Shown: positions 42,549 through 51,412, numbered from the stretch's first letter. The stretch: 63,370 nucleotides of DNA from Paenibacillus rhizosphaerae (GCF_014192015.1 NZ_JACHXJ010000011.1:1-63370), one strand, 5' to 3'. The notes: generated by a model not told the origin, from the letters alone. Translations and numbers: made by a program.

Positions 42549-42737
42549 TTAAATAATCGCTTCGATCACAGCGGAAATGCCGATATCTAGAACCCAAAAA
42601 TAAATCGTGACGATCGCAATGGTGCCAAGTACGATAAGCGTGTAATTCGTCAACTCTTTACGATTAGGCCAGCGAACTTTTTTAAGTTCCGCCCAGCTTT
42701 CAGAGAAAAAGGAAAACAGAGACTTGAAACCTTTCAC
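42549..42737 (-). CDS. secE: protein translocase subunit SecE
   Basis: This 62-residue, single-spanning SecE has the amphipathic WAELKKVRWPNRKEL segment followed by a membrane helix (about 33-56). It clamps SecY in the translocon. The start codon is GTG with GGAGGTG upstream. Confidence 0.95.
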   Translation of the reverse strand: MKGFKSLFSFFSESWAELKKVRWPNRKELTNYTLIVLGTIAIVTIYFWVLDIGISAVIEAII

Positions 42738-42758
42738 GCCGACTACACCTCCAAAAAA

Positions 42759-42908
42759 CTATCTGGTTTCGCGATGAGGAGTTTGCTCGTTACAAAACTT
42801 GCAAAATTTCTTCATCTCCATGCGGTCGGGGTGATTTCGCTTGTTTTTGGTCGTCGTATAGTTTCTTTGTTTGCAATTCGTACAAGCCAAAGTGATAATT
42901 ACCCGCAT
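42759..42908 (-). CDS. rpmG: 50S ribosomal protein L33 (zinc type)
   Basis: This 49-residue L33 begins MRVIITLACTNCKQRNY and has a second pair CKFC, the zinc-binding C+ form. The ATG at 42908 follows GGGAGGTG with normal spacing, so the longer in-frame extension is leader. It precedes secE, as in Bacillales, and has a promoter and terminator-like leader of its own. Confidence 0.96.
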   Translation of the reverse strand: MRVIITLACTNCKQRNYTTTKNKRNHPDRMEMKKFCKFCNEQTPHRETR

Positions 42909-43000
42909 GCTGTGCACCTCCCGAAGACGTCCTTCTATTTCAGAAGAGTCAATATTGATCCCTAGTAGGAAACAGCCTAAACTTTTCATCGCTGAAAAGA

Positions 43001-43030
43001 AAAAAAACCGTTCCTGCGAAATGAACGATT
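43001..43030 (-). terminator. terminator-like hairpin in the rpmG leader
   Basis: On the minus strand AATCGTTC (43030 to 43023) pairs with GAACGGTT (43013 to 43006), with one wobble, and is followed by eight T. It lies between the promoter at 43096-43124 and rpmG, so it is placed to act as an attenuator rather than as the sigH terminator. Confidence 0.75.
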
Positions 43031-43095
43031 AAGCTAGTGCCGAAGCCTTTGCTCTCTCATTCATTAAAACACGCGAATTTAGGCCTACCTAAAAC

Positions 43096-43124
43096 ACTTT
43101 ATCACAAGGGTCAAACCATGTCAA
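43096..43124 (-). promoter_or_regulatory. candidate promoter of rpmG-secE-nusG
   Basis: The minus strand has TTGACA (43119-43124), a 17-base spacer and TAAAGT (43096-43101). Transcription would start near 43089, ~60 bases before the terminator-like hairpin. The remaining stretch 43125-43267 shows no gene or RNA I recognise. Confidence 0.65.
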
Positions 43125-43267
43125 CGAAAGAATGGCCTTGTCAATACGCGTTTAAAAACCACGATTCCCTGTCGTTTCAAGCCTTTTTTCTCATCATAAG
43201 CCGCCTGCATTCATTTACCAGTATGATTCATTCGTCCAGAGGTTAAACCTCGGCACTTCCGGTGTGA

Positions 43268-43292
43268 ATAAAAAAAGACTCCTTACGAGCCT
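43268..43292 (-). terminator. sigH terminator
   Basis: On the minus strand AGGCTC (43292 to 43287) pairs with GAGTCT (43282 to 43277), with one G-U pair, and a run of seven T follows. It lies 21 bases beyond the sigH stop. Confidence 0.75.
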
Positions 43293-43312
43293 TTCTTCAC
43301 CTTAGCGTCTGT

Positions 43313-43957
43313 TCAGTTGTCGCGAACTTCCAAATATCTCTCCAGCTTGCGCTTGACCCGCTGCAGAGCATTATCGATTGATTTCACATGCCGTTTCAAA
43401 TCCACCGCAATTTCCTGATAGGAGCGGCCGTCCAAATACAGCATCAGCACTTTGCGCTCCAAGTCGCTCAGAATCTCGGACATCTTGTCCTCGAGTCCGA
43501 CGAACTCTTCCTGGTTAATAATCAGCTCTTCCGGATCGCATACCTGCGAGCCGCAAATCACGTCAAGCAGCGTACGGTCGGAGTCCTCATCATAGATAGG
43601 CTTGTCCAACGACACGTAAGAATTCAGCGGGATATGCTTCTGTCTCGTCGCGGTCTTGATTGCCGTAATGATCTGCCTCGTAATGCACAGCTCGGCAAAA
43701 GCCTTGAACGAGGACTGCTTGTCCCCTCTGAAATCACGGATCGATTTGTATAAACCGATCATGCCTTCCTGGATGATATCCTCGCGGTCGGCGCCGATCA
43801 GAAAATAAGATCTGGCTTTGGCCCGCACGAAATTCCGGTACTTGTTAATCAAGTACTCCAGCGCTTCACTGTCACCCTCGCGGAAATATTCGACTACGTC
43901 CTCATCCGTCTTGTAATCATAATCAGATAACATTAACTCTTTAAGGTCGACGCTCAC
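43313..43957 (-). CDS. sigH: RNA polymerase sporulation sigma factor SigH
   Basis: This 214-residue sigma-70-family factor has region 2 with REDIIQEGMIGLYKSIRDF (-10 recognition) and region 4 with LDGRSYQEIAVDL and the helix-turn-helix KSIDNALQRVKRKLERYL. Sigma-H directs early sporulation and transition-state genes. The GTG at 43957 was chosen because GGGGGG lies 7 bases upstream and gives the family length; a longer frame to 44056 overlaps the promoter region. It follows rae1, as in B. subtilis. Confidence 0.95.
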   Translation of the reverse strand: MSVDLKELMLSDYDYKTDEDVVEYFREGDSEALEYLINKYRNFVRAKARSYFLIGADREDIIQEGMIGLYKSIRDFRGDKQSSFKAFAELCITRQIITAIKTATRQKHIPLNSYVSLDKPIYDEDSDRTLLDVICGSQVCDPEELIINQEEFVGLEDKMSEILSDLERKVLMLYLDGRSYQEIAVDLKRHVKSIDNALQRVKRKLERYLEVRDN

Positions 43958-44012
43958 CAAGAAACCCCCCGGCTGCAACGCAAGGTACCCGTTACTCGTG
44001 AAATATACGAAC

Positions 44013-44041
44013 AGTATAAATGATGCTCTCCGAGCCGTCAA
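44013..44041 (-). promoter_or_regulatory. sigma-A promoter of sigH
   Basis: The minus strand has TTGACG (44036-44041), a 17-base spacer and TATACT (44013-44018), ~55 bases before the GTG. In B. subtilis sigH is sigma-A dependent and repressed by AbrB; no AbrB site can be called by eye. Confidence 0.75.
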
Positions 44042-44118
44042 CCACGGATTATCCAAAAAAGAACAGCGATAGCAAAATTGTCAAGAGCTGCATATTTGTC
44101 ATTTCATACAAAAGTTGG

Positions 44119-44640
44119 CTATTCCCGCCGCCACCGTTCGAAGATTTCGCGGATATCTGGTGACAGCTTGCTGTCCAGCGTATTGCGCGTCGATTTGGCC
44201 TGATCTTCCTTGATCCGCTTCTGGATCATCTGCTCGCTGTTCTCCACTTCGATCAGCAGCTCCCGGGCGGACAAGCGGAGCGCTCCCCGCGCAAAGATGA
44301 CATGCTGTTCGATCAAATCGCTGGTCGCCACATAGATCTGCCTGCTTCTCCGGGTCAGCTCTCCAACCAGGCGTTCAATGCATTCGTCCGCTGTCTCCTT
44401 CTCCTTCGTAAAGTACACCTGGACCTTGCTCTGGGAAAAGGATTTGCCCAGCCCCGGCACCCGGTAGGCGTCAAATACCGCGATCACTTTTCTTCCGGAA
44501 AAGGCCTGATAATCGGCCAGCCTGGCCAGCAGCTCGTCCCTGGCCTCCTGCATGCTGATCTGCGACAGCTCTGCAAGGGAAGGCCATCCACCGATCATGT
44601 TATAGCCATCGACCAGAAGCACATCGCGCAAAGCCGCCAT
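44119..44640 (-). CDS. rae1: ribosome-dependent mRNA endonuclease Rae1 (YacP, NYN domain)
   Basis: This 173-residue NYN/PIN-like nuclease has the acidic N-terminal motif LLVDGYNMIGGW, VIAVFDAYRV, TADECIERLV and VATSDLIEQ, with conserved Asp residues for metal. In B. subtilis YacP (Rae1) cleaves certain mRNAs in the ribosomal A site. It begins 5 bases after rlmB, with a weak ribosome binding site, so translation is probably coupled. Confidence 0.92.
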   Translation of the reverse strand: MAALRDVLLVDGYNMIGGWPSLAELSQISMQEARDELLARLADYQAFSGRKVIAVFDAYRVPGLGKSFSQSKVQVYFTKEKETADECIERLVGELTRRSRQIYVATSDLIEQHVIFARGALRLSARELLIEVENSEQMIQKRIKEDQAKSTRNTLDSKLSPDIREIFERWRRE

Positions 44641-44645
44641 TCCGG

Positions 44646-45392
44646 CTAACCTTGGGTGCGGCGCCGGCGCAGAACTTCGTACATCACGACTCCCGCGGCC
44701 ACGGAAGCGTTAAGCGAGTTGATTTGACCTTTCATGGGGAGTTTCACCAAAACATCGCATTTTTCGCGAATCAGTCTGCCCATGCCTTTCCCTTCGTTGC
44801 CGATGACCACGGCGACGGGGCCGTCAAACACATTGGTGTCGTACATCTCGGAAGAAGCCGAAACGTCGGTACCTACGACCCAAATCCCTCTCTCCTTCAG
44901 TTCTTCAATGGTCTGCCCCAGGTTCGTTACGCGTGCGACCGGGACGTATTCGGCGGCGCCGGCGGACGTCTTGGACACGGTCGCGGTGACCTGCGCCGAC
45001 CGGCGTTTCGGCACGATTACCCCATGTACGCCGGTGCAGTCCGCAGTCCGGAGAATCGAGCCGAGATTGTGCGGATCTTCGATCTCATCCAGCAGCAGGA
45101 TGAGCGGCGCCTCGCCTTTGGCTTCCGCCGCCTGCAGGATGTCCTCCACTTCGGCGTAAGCGTAAGGCGCAGCCTGCGCGACCACGCCCTGATGCTGCAT
45201 GCCCGGCGCCATCTGGTCCAGCTTTCGCTTGTCCACCTGCTGAATGACGACGCCAAGCTTTTTGGCCTCGAAAATGATCGGCTGCGTCAGATGCTTTTGG
45301 GCATTTTCCGCAATCCATATTTTATTGATCGTCCGCCCGGATCGAAGCGCTTCGGTGACCGAATGCTTCCCGGCAATGATTTCTTCCTCCAT
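44646..45392 (-). CDS. rlmB: 23S rRNA (guanosine-2'-O)-methyltransferase RlmB
   Basis: This 248-residue SPOUT-class TrmH-family enzyme has an N-terminal substrate-binding domain starting with IIAGKHSVTEALRSG. The SAM-knot motifs are LDEIEDPHNLGSILRTADC, VIGNEGKGMGRLI and IKGQINSLNASVAAG-type residues (here LPMKGQINSLNASVA). It methylates a guanosine in the 23S peptidyl transferase region (G2251 in E. coli). It is between mrnC and rae1. Confidence 0.93.
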   Translation of the reverse strand: MEEEIIAGKHSVTEALRSGRTINKIWIAENAQKHLTQPIIFEAKKLGVVIQQVDKRKLDQMAPGMQHQGVVAQAAPYAYAEVEDILQAAEAKGEAPLILLLDEIEDPHNLGSILRTADCTGVHGVIVPKRRSAQVTATVSKTSAGAAEYVPVARVTNLGQTIEELKERGIWVVGTDVSASSEMYDTNVFDGPVAVVIGNEGKGMGRLIREKCDVLVKLPMKGQINSLNASVAAGVVMYEVLRRRRTQG

Positions 45393-45435
45393 CGATTTTC
45401 CTCCTGATTCTTATTGCCTGTGATGGCCTGCTGTC

Positions 45436-45900
45436 TTATTTCTTCTTGGGCTGCTGCTCTATGAACCGGATCCCCGCGTCGATTAACTCCTGCAGCCGCT
45501 CGAACTGTCCGGTGTAGTACAAGTAACCGATCAGGGACTCGAACGCGGTGGCATGCCGGTATTCCAGCACGTCGGCATTTTTCGGAATGGTGCCCGACTT
45601 GGCGTTGCGGCCCTGACGGACCACGTCGCGCTCCTCTTCGGTCAGCATCTCCTCCAACGCGCCGATAATCCGGCTCTGGGCTTTGGCTGAGACAAGTCCG
45701 GTCGCCGAACGGTGTAGCTGATTGGGCCGCAGGTTCGTCTTGGAGATCAAATATTGGCGGATGGCCACCTCATAGATGGCATCGCCAATATACGCCAGGA
45801 CGATCGGCGGAATCAGCCGGGCCGGCTTGGAAGGCGGGTAGCTGAACATCCAGCTCCCCGCACTTTCCGGCAGCAGTTCGTTTCCGTCCGCCCCGCTCAT
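45436..45900 (-). CDS. mrnC: mini-ribonuclease III
   Basis: This 154-residue protein is a stand-alone RNase III catalytic domain without a double-stranded RNA-binding domain. The signature is LAYIGDAIYEVAIR and the second metal-binding part is YRHATAFESLIGYLYYTG. MrnC matures 23S rRNA ends with L3. The ATG at 45900 overlaps the cysS stop (ATGA). An internal ATG at 45849 with GGGGAG upstream would match the B. subtilis N-terminus better, so the start is open. Confidence 0.93.
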   Translation of the reverse strand: MSGADGNELLPESAGSWMFSYPPSKPARLIPPIVLAYIGDAIYEVAIRQYLISKTNLRPNQLHRSATGLVSAKAQSRIIGALEEMLTEEERDVVRQGRNAKSGTIPKNADVLEYRHATAFESLIGYLYYTGQFERLQELIDAGIRFIEQQPKKK

Positions 45901-47303
45901 TTGCGGCGCCAGCGCATGCCCTGCGCCGTATCCTCCAGCAGAATTCCTTTGGCCGCAAGCTCGTCGCGGATTTCGTCCGCACGGCTCCAGTTTTTGTTTT
46001 TGCGGGCTTCGACACGCTCGGCGATCAGCTGCTCCACTTCCTCGTCCAGAAGCTCGGCCTTTTCCTCGAAATACAGCCGCAGCACCGCGTTCAATTCGTC
46101 AAAAGCCGCCAGCATCGCCTGCAGTTCCGCAGGGTTCGCCACAGGCTCCTGAAGCAGCAGGTTGGCTTCACTGACCCATTCGAATACGGAGGTAATCGCA
46201 TCCGGCGTATTGAAATCGTCGTTCATTTTTTCATAGTAGGAAGCCAGAATCGCATCCAGCTTCTGCTGCACGGATTCGCGGACGGGACCGTTTCCGTCCG
46301 GAGCCACCGTATCCAGGCGGTGCTTCATATTCGTGACGGCGTTGGCGATCCGCTCCACGCTCTTCATCGCCTGATCCATCGTCTCGCTGTTGAAGTTGAG
46401 CGGATTGCGGTAATGCGTGGACAGCATAAAGTAGCGGATCGCTTCTTTTTTATATTGTGCGCGCAAATCTTTGACCAAAATGCCGTTTCCGAGCGATTTC
46501 GACATTTTTTCGTTATTGATCTTGATGTACCCGTTATGCATCCAGTAGTTGGCCAGCGGCTTGCCGGTCAAAGCTTCCGACTGCGCAATTTCGCACTCGT
46601 GATGCGGGAACTGCAGGTCCTGTCCGCCTCCATGGATATCCAGGGTGTCACCAAGGTAGCGGCGGGCCATGGCCGAGCATTCGATGTGCCAGCCAGGGCG
46701 GCCGTCGCCCCAAGGGCTCGCCCAGAAAATCTCTCCCGGCTTCGCCGCCTTCCAGAGCACGAAGTCCTCCGGGCTTTCCTTCCGCTCGTCGACGCCGATC
46801 CGGATGCCGAACTGCAGCTCCTCCAGCTTCTGATGCGAAAGCTTGCCGTAACCCGCAAATTTGCCGGTCCGGTAGAACACGTCGCCCCCTTTTTCATAAG
46901 CGAAGCCTTCGTCTTCCAGCTCCTTGATAAAGGAGATGATGTTATCCATGTTCTCCGTCACCCGCGGGTTGATCGTCGCCTTATGGATGCCCAGCCCGTC
47001 GAGGTCCTCGTAGTACGCTTTAATAAACGTGTCCGCCACCACCGGCACGGTGCTGCTCATCTGTTCGGCCTTGCGGATCAGCTTGTCGTCCACATCCGTG
47101 AAGTTCACCACGTAATTAACTTCGTTGCCGATCTGCTCCAGATACGAGCGAACGACGTCGAAAAAGATCATCGGACGCGCATTCCCAATATGAATGTAGT
47201 CGTATACGGTCGGACCGCACACGTACATGTTCACCTTTCCCGGCTGCTTCGCCACAAACTCTTCTTTCGCCCGGATCATCGTGTTATAAATTTGAAGGGC
47301 CAT
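45897..47303 (-). CDS. cysS: cysteinyl-tRNA synthetase
   Basis: This 468-residue class I synthetase has the HIGH-type motif YDYIHIGNARP, zinc ligands including GWHIECSAM and HHECE, and KMSKS (in NEKMSKSLGN). It charges tRNA-Cys. The ATG at 47303 follows AAAGGAAA. It is 38 bases after cysE, under the same cysteine-responsive T-box. Confidence 0.97.
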   Translation of the reverse strand: MALQIYNTMIRAKEEFVAKQPGKVNMYVCGPTVYDYIHIGNARPMIFFDVVRSYLEQIGNEVNYVVNFTDVDDKLIRKAEQMSSTVPVVADTFIKAYYEDLDGLGIHKATINPRVTENMDNIISFIKELEDEGFAYEKGGDVFYRTGKFAGYGKLSHQKLEELQFGIRIGVDERKESPEDFVLWKAAKPGEIFWASPWGDGRPGWHIECSAMARRYLGDTLDIHGGGQDLQFPHHECEIAQSEALTGKPLANYWMHNGYIKINNEKMSKSLGNGILVKDLRAQYKKEAIRYFMLSTHYRNPLNFNSETMDQAMKSVERIANAVTNMKHRLDTVAPDGNGPVRESVQQKLDAILASYYEKMNDDFNTPDAITSVFEWVSEANLLLQEPVANPAELQAMLAAFDELNAVLRLYFEEKAELLDEEVEQLIAERVEARKNKNWSRADEIRDELAAKGILLEDTAQGMRWRRK

Positions 47304-47341
47304 ATCCACATTTCCTTTCATTCATGAAATTCGCTGCTTCT

Positions 47342-48025
47342 TTATTTCGAACGTGCTCCAGCCGGAGTTTCCTCCTCCTGCTGCAGCCGGTTGTTTTCCG
47401 TTTGTAGTCTTTCCAATTCACCGCGAAGCTGTTCGATCTCCTGCTGCATGCTGCGCAGCGAATCAACGATCGGGTCAGGCAGCTGGTGGCTGAGACGGTC
47501 CACCCGGCGCCCGTCCTGCTTCACGATTCTTCCCGGAATGCCCACCACCGTGCTGTTCGCGGGGACTTCCTTCAGGACGACCGAGTTGGCTCCGATGTTG
47601 CACTGGTCCCCGACCGTAAACGAACCCAGCACTTTCGCGCCGGACGCGATTACGACATTGTTGCCGATGGTCGGATGCCGTTTGCCTTTTTCCTTCCCGG
47701 TGCCTCCGAGGGTAACGCCCTGGTAAATAACGACGTCGTCCCCGATCTCACAGGTCTCCCCGATGACCACGCCCATGCCATGGTCGATGAACAGGCGCTT
47801 GCCGATCTTCGCTCCGGGATGGATCTCGATCCCCGTCATGAAGCGGCTAACCTGGGAGATCACGCGCGCCAGCGTAAACCATCGGTGTTTGTACAGCGCA
47901 TGCGCAACCCGATGAGCCCAGATGGCATGCAGTCCGGAATAGGTGAAAATGACCTCGAACAGACTTCTGGCCGCCGGATCATTCTCGAATACGGTTTGGA
48001 TATCCGATTTCATGTGCTTGAACAT
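47342..48025 (-). CDS. cysE: serine O-acetyltransferase
   Basis: This 227-residue enzyme has an N-terminal helical domain and a left-handed beta-helix of hexapeptide repeats (IEIHPGAKIGKRLFIDHGMG, VIIGETCEIGDDV-like repeats). It makes O-acetylserine, the carbon skeleton for cysteine. A charged coiled-coil-like tail with Gln and Glu runs (about 192-222) is longer than in E. coli. AGAGGGGA precedes the ATG. Control by a Cys T-box matches its product. Confidence 0.95.
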   Translation of the reverse strand: MFKHMKSDIQTVFENDPAARSLFEVIFTYSGLHAIWAHRVAHALYKHRWFTLARVISQVSRFMTGIEIHPGAKIGKRLFIDHGMGVVIGETCEIGDDVVIYQGVTLGGTGKEKGKRHPTIGNNVVIASGAKVLGSFTVGDQCNIGANSVVLKEVPANSTVVGIPGRIVKQDGRRVDRLSHQLPDPIVDSLRSMQQEIEQLRGELERLQTENNRLQQEEETPAGARSK

Positions 48026-48156
48026 ATCCGTTCCCCTCTTTGCTTCTTCTGTTCTCCATCGTTACGTGGAGGCACAACACCCTTCTCGCAATGACGACAA
48101 AAACATTCATGACGATTATTCTAGAAGCCAACCTACGCTCAGCAAAAGATCTTCCA

Positions 48157-48530
48157 ACAAAAAACGCCCCTGCAGCATCATGCTGCAGAGACGTTATACG
48201 CGCGGTCCCACTCTGCTTGGGCCTAGCTGCTGATGACGTACCACCGGTGATTCCGGCAGACTGCATCGCAAACCAAGCCCCACTTTCTGTCCTCATAACG
48301 GCGGACGTCCGGCACAGTCTAACGGGGAGATCCTCCTCCGCTCATCCGTGCAGCTCACAGGTGCATTTCCACTGCCGGCCAATAGGTAACTTCCAGCCTT
48401 GAGAAAGACTTACGCCTTCCTCTCGGTCACCCTCTCTGTCAATGGCTTGATCAATGTACTTCTCCTGATCTTCGCTGATCGCACATTGGATCATTCGACA
48501 CTCCCTGGAACAGCGGGGCCGAATTGATTT
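48157..48530 (-). promoter_or_regulatory. T-box leader, cysteine specificity, ahead of cysE-cysS
   Basis: This ~370-base leader has T-box landmarks on the minus strand. They are an AGTA-type stem I motif, an AGAGAG segment, a GCTGGAAG distal-loop-like segment, and the T-box AGAGTGGGACCGCG at 48214 to 48201. A perfect CTGCAGCAT/ATGCTGCAG terminator (about 48157-48196) ends in a T-run. The specifier is read as TGC (48365 to 48363) followed by ACC, i.e. cysteine. Uncharged tRNA-Cys would stabilise the antiterminator. The 601-base gap 48026-48626 consists of this leader, its promoter and ~130 bases before cysE. Confidence 0.9.
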
Positions 48531-48538
48531 TGCTTGTA

Positions 48539-48568
48539 ATTATAGCCGATAAGTCGTCTTACTGACAA
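48539..48568 (-). promoter_or_regulatory. promoter of the T-box/cysE-cysS unit
   Basis: The minus strand has TTGTCA (48563-48568), an 18-base spacer and TATAAT (48539-48544), just upstream of the T-box leader. Confidence 0.75.
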
Positions 48569-48626
48569 GAAGTGTTTCAGGGAGCTTATGGGTTAGAATA
48601 TGCCGTGATTACAAGAAAGAATCCAC

Positions 48627-50087
48627 TTATGCTCCCTTAATTTGCGATTTCAGCCGCTCGATAACGCGTCCGCGGCCCAGCAGGAAGATCGTTTCGTTCA
48701 GATCGCGGCCGTGCATCTGGCCGGTCAGCGCGACGCGGATCGGCATAAAGAGCTGCTTGCCTTTCACGCCGGTCTCCTTCTGAACCTCTTTGATGAGCGC
48801 GGCAATATGCGAAGCGGTATACTCCTCCGAAGCCTCGATCTTCGCTAGCAGCGCCGACAATACGGTAGGCACCTGCTCTTCGGCCAGCACCGGCAGGGCT
48901 TCCTGATCGATTTCCAGATGAGAGCGGAAGAACACCTCCGACAGATCGACAATATCCGATGCGGCTGTCATCTGCTCCTGATAGAGGGCGACCAGCTTGC
49001 GCGTCCAGGCCTTCTGCTCCTCATCCAATTCGGCCGACAGACGGCTCGCCCGCTGCAGATGCGGAATGGCCAGCGCCGTAATCCGATCGGTATCGGCATT
49101 CTTAATGTACGTATTGTTCAGGTGAGCCAGCTTGTTCTGATCGAACACGGCCGGGCTCTTCGACAGGCGGTCCGGATTGAAGATCTTGATCAGCTCTTCT
49201 CTGCTGTAAATCTCTTCTTCGCCTTCCGGAGACCAGCCCAGCAGGGCGATAAAGTTCACCATCGCTTCCGGCAGGTAACCCAGCTGGTCGTACTGCTCGA
49301 TGAACTGTATGATCGACTCATCCCGTTTGCTGAGCTTCTTGTGGTTCTCATTCACGATCAGCGTCATATGACCGAACTGCGGCGGCTCCCAGCCGAACGC
49401 CTCGTAAATCATCAACTGGCGCGGCGTGTTGGAAATATGGTCTTCCCCGCGCAGGACGTGGGAAATTTCCATCAGATGATCGTCGATCGCTACCGCGAAG
49501 TTGTACGTCGGAATGCCGTCCTTTTTCAAGATGACGAAGTCTCCGGTGTCCTGGGTATTAAAAGAAATCGTTCCTTTGACCATATCGTTGAACGTGTATG
49601 TCTTGTTGTCCGGCACCCGGAAGCGAATGCTGGCCACCCGGCCCTCCGCTTCAAATGCCTGACACTGCTCCGGGGTCAAGTCGCGGTGCTTGCCGGAATA
49701 GCGCGGCGTCTCGCCGCGGGCGATCTGCTCTTCCCGCTCCTTCTCAAGCTCTTCCTCGGTGCAATAGCAGCGGTAAGCCAAGCCGCGGTCCAGCAGGTCC
49801 TGCCAGTATTTCTTGTAAATGTCCAGACGTTCGGTCTGGCGGTAAGGCCCATACGCCCCGCCCACATCGACGCTTTCGTCCCAGTCCATGCCGAGCCATT
49901 TCAAATACTTCAGCTGGCTTTCTTCGCCGCCTTCGATATTCCGCTTCACGTCCGTATCTTCGATTCGGATAATAAACTCTCCGCCCTGGTTGCGGGCATA
50001 CAAATAGTTAAACAGCGCCGTTCTGGCATTGCCAATATGTAAATGTCCGGTTGGACTCGGTGCATAACGTACGCGCACTTTGCTCAT
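48627..50087 (-). CDS. gltX: glutamyl-tRNA synthetase
   Basis: This 486-residue class Ic synthetase has RYAPSPTGHLHIGNART (HIGH) and KKLSKRDESI (KMSKS type). In Bacillales the non-discriminating enzyme charges both tRNA-Glu and tRNA-Gln, with GatCAB correcting the latter. The ATG at 50087 follows GGAGGGGA. It lies upstream of the cysE T-box, in the conserved gltX-cysE-cysS order. Confidence 0.96.
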   Translation of the reverse strand: MSKVRVRYAPSPTGHLHIGNARTALFNYLYARNQGGEFIIRIEDTDVKRNIEGGEESQLKYLKWLGMDWDESVDVGGAYGPYRQTERLDIYKKYWQDLLDRGLAYRCYCTEEELEKEREEQIARGETPRYSGKHRDLTPEQCQAFEAEGRVASIRFRVPDNKTYTFNDMVKGTISFNTQDTGDFVILKKDGIPTYNFAVAIDDHLMEISHVLRGEDHISNTPRQLMIYEAFGWEPPQFGHMTLIVNENHKKLSKRDESIIQFIEQYDQLGYLPEAMVNFIALLGWSPEGEEEIYSREELIKIFNPDRLSKSPAVFDQNKLAHLNNTYIKNADTDRITALAIPHLQRASRLSAELDEEQKAWTRKLVALYQEQMTAASDIVDLSEVFFRSHLEIDQEALPVLAEEQVPTVLSALLAKIEASEEYTASHIAALIKEVQKETGVKGKQLFMPIRVALTGQMHGRDLNETIFLLGRGRVIERLKSQIKGA

Positions 50088-50162
50088 CCTGATCCCCTCC
50101 GTCATATCATTGATCAATAAAGTCCGTTCAGAAATACTTTACCCTATTCCAGCCTAAATCCT

Positions 50163-50651
50163 TCAAGATGATAGCACATCTTGGATCAAGCATACAACCG
50201 ATTGGGCTGCAATGCCTTCTCCCCGCCCCGTGAATCCGAGCTGCTCCGTTGTGGTCGCCTTCACGTTGACCTGCGTCACATCAGCATCCAGCGCCTTGGC
50301 GATGACTTCGGCCATCTGCGGAATATAAGGAGCCATCTTCGGACGCTGGGCGATAATGGTCGAATCGATGTTGCCCAGACGGTACCCCCGCTCCTTGGCG
50401 AGGCCCCACACATGCTGCAGCAGCTTCAGACTGTCCGCGTCCTTGAATTCCGGATCCGTATCGGGAAAATGCTTGCCGATGTCCCCCAGCGCAAGCGCAC
50501 CCAGAATGGCATCCGCCACGGCATGCAGCAGCACGTCCGCGTCGGAATGTCCCAGCAGCCCCTTCTCGTACGGAATCGTCACACCGCCAATAATGCACGG
50601 CCTGTCCTCCACCAACTGATGAACGTCAAACCCTTGTCCTACACGTATCAT
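50163..50651 (-). CDS. ispF: 2-C-methyl-D-erythritol 2,4-cyclodiphosphate synthase
   Basis: This 162-residue enzyme of the MEP isoprenoid pathway has the zinc site GFDVHQLVE and HSDADVLLHAVADAILGA, and the TTEQLGFTGRGEGIA active-site loop. It overlaps ispD by 4 bases, so the two consecutive steps are translationally coupled. Confidence 0.97.
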   Translation of the reverse strand: MIRVGQGFDVHQLVEDRPCIIGGVTIPYEKGLLGHSDADVLLHAVADAILGALALGDIGKHFPDTDPEFKDADSLKLLQHVWGLAKERGYRLGNIDSTIIAQRPKMAPYIPQMAEVIAKALDADVTQVNVKATTTEQLGFTGRGEGIAAQSVVCLIQDVLSS

Positions 50652-51352
50652 CCCTTTTTCTCTCCCTTGCGTTTCTGCATAAATACGGCGTACTCCAAAT
50701 CTTCCGGTGTCGTAATTTTGATATTCGTATAGCTGCCTTCCACAACCGCCACGGGAATGCCCAGCCGCTCCACGAGCATCGAGTCGTCGGTGCCGGCAAA
50801 GCCGTCCGCCGCGGCGCGTTCATGAGCCCTTTTCAAATCGGAAAGACGAAAAGCCTGTGGGGTGTGAATGGCCCACAGACTCCGGCGATCAGGGGTCGCC
50901 AGAATCGTCCCCGAATCGTTCACTTGCTTGATGGTATCCTTCACCGGCACCGCCAGCACGGCCGCTCCTTCCTGGAGCGCCTTCCGGTAGCATGCCTCAA
51001 TGTGCGCAGGTTCCACGAACGGGCGAACCCCGTCATGAACCATTACCCATTCTGTACCGATTTCCATCAAGCCGTTGTATACGGATTGTTGTCTTTCGCT
51101 TCCGCCGGCGATGACCTTGGTGACTTTACCAAGTCCGTAATCCTGGATCCACTGCTCGCAGCGCGGAATATCGTCCGCACCGGTGACCAGGACCACTTCT
51201 TTCACCAGCGGCATTTGTTCAAAAATGTCAAGCGTATGCATAATGATGGGCTTGTCTTCAAGCATAAGGTACTGCTTGCTTTCCTGCGTCCCCATCCGGG
51301 AGCCGCGGCCCGCGGATACCACAATGACGCCCACCTGATTCTCTGTGCCCAA
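50648..51352 (-). CDS. ispD: 2-C-methyl-D-erythritol 4-phosphate cytidylyltransferase
   Basis: This protein of ~234 residues has the CTP-binding VVSAGRGSRMG near the N-terminus, VMVHDGVRPFV and DDSMLVERLG. It makes CDP-methylerythritol in the MEP pathway. The start is unsure: no ATG fits. The TTG at 51352 has GAGGAGG 12 bases upstream, a long spacing, and a GTG at 51334 is also possible. It overlaps ispF and follows yacL. Confidence 0.93.
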   Translation of the reverse strand: MGTENQVGVIVVSAGRGSRMGTQESKQYLMLEDKPIIMHTLDIFEQMPLVKEVVLVTGADDIPRCEQWIQDYGLGKVTKVIAGGSERQQSVYNGLMEIGTEWVMVHDGVRPFVEPAHIEACYRKALQEGAAVLAVPVKDTIKQVNDSGTILATPDRRSLWAIHTPQAFRLSDLKRAHERAAADGFAGTDDSMLVERLGIPVAVVEGSYTNIKITTPEDLEYAVFMQKRKGEKKG

Positions 51353-51412
51353 GTCGATGCAAAGCCTCCTCAACAACTGACCGAAAAAGAGTATACCCCC
51401 ATCATACCGCGT

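Noticed and set aside
47979..48296. A minus-strand 105-codon frame upstream of cysE
   Set aside because: It overlaps the T-box and its terminator, so it is leader RNA and not a gene.
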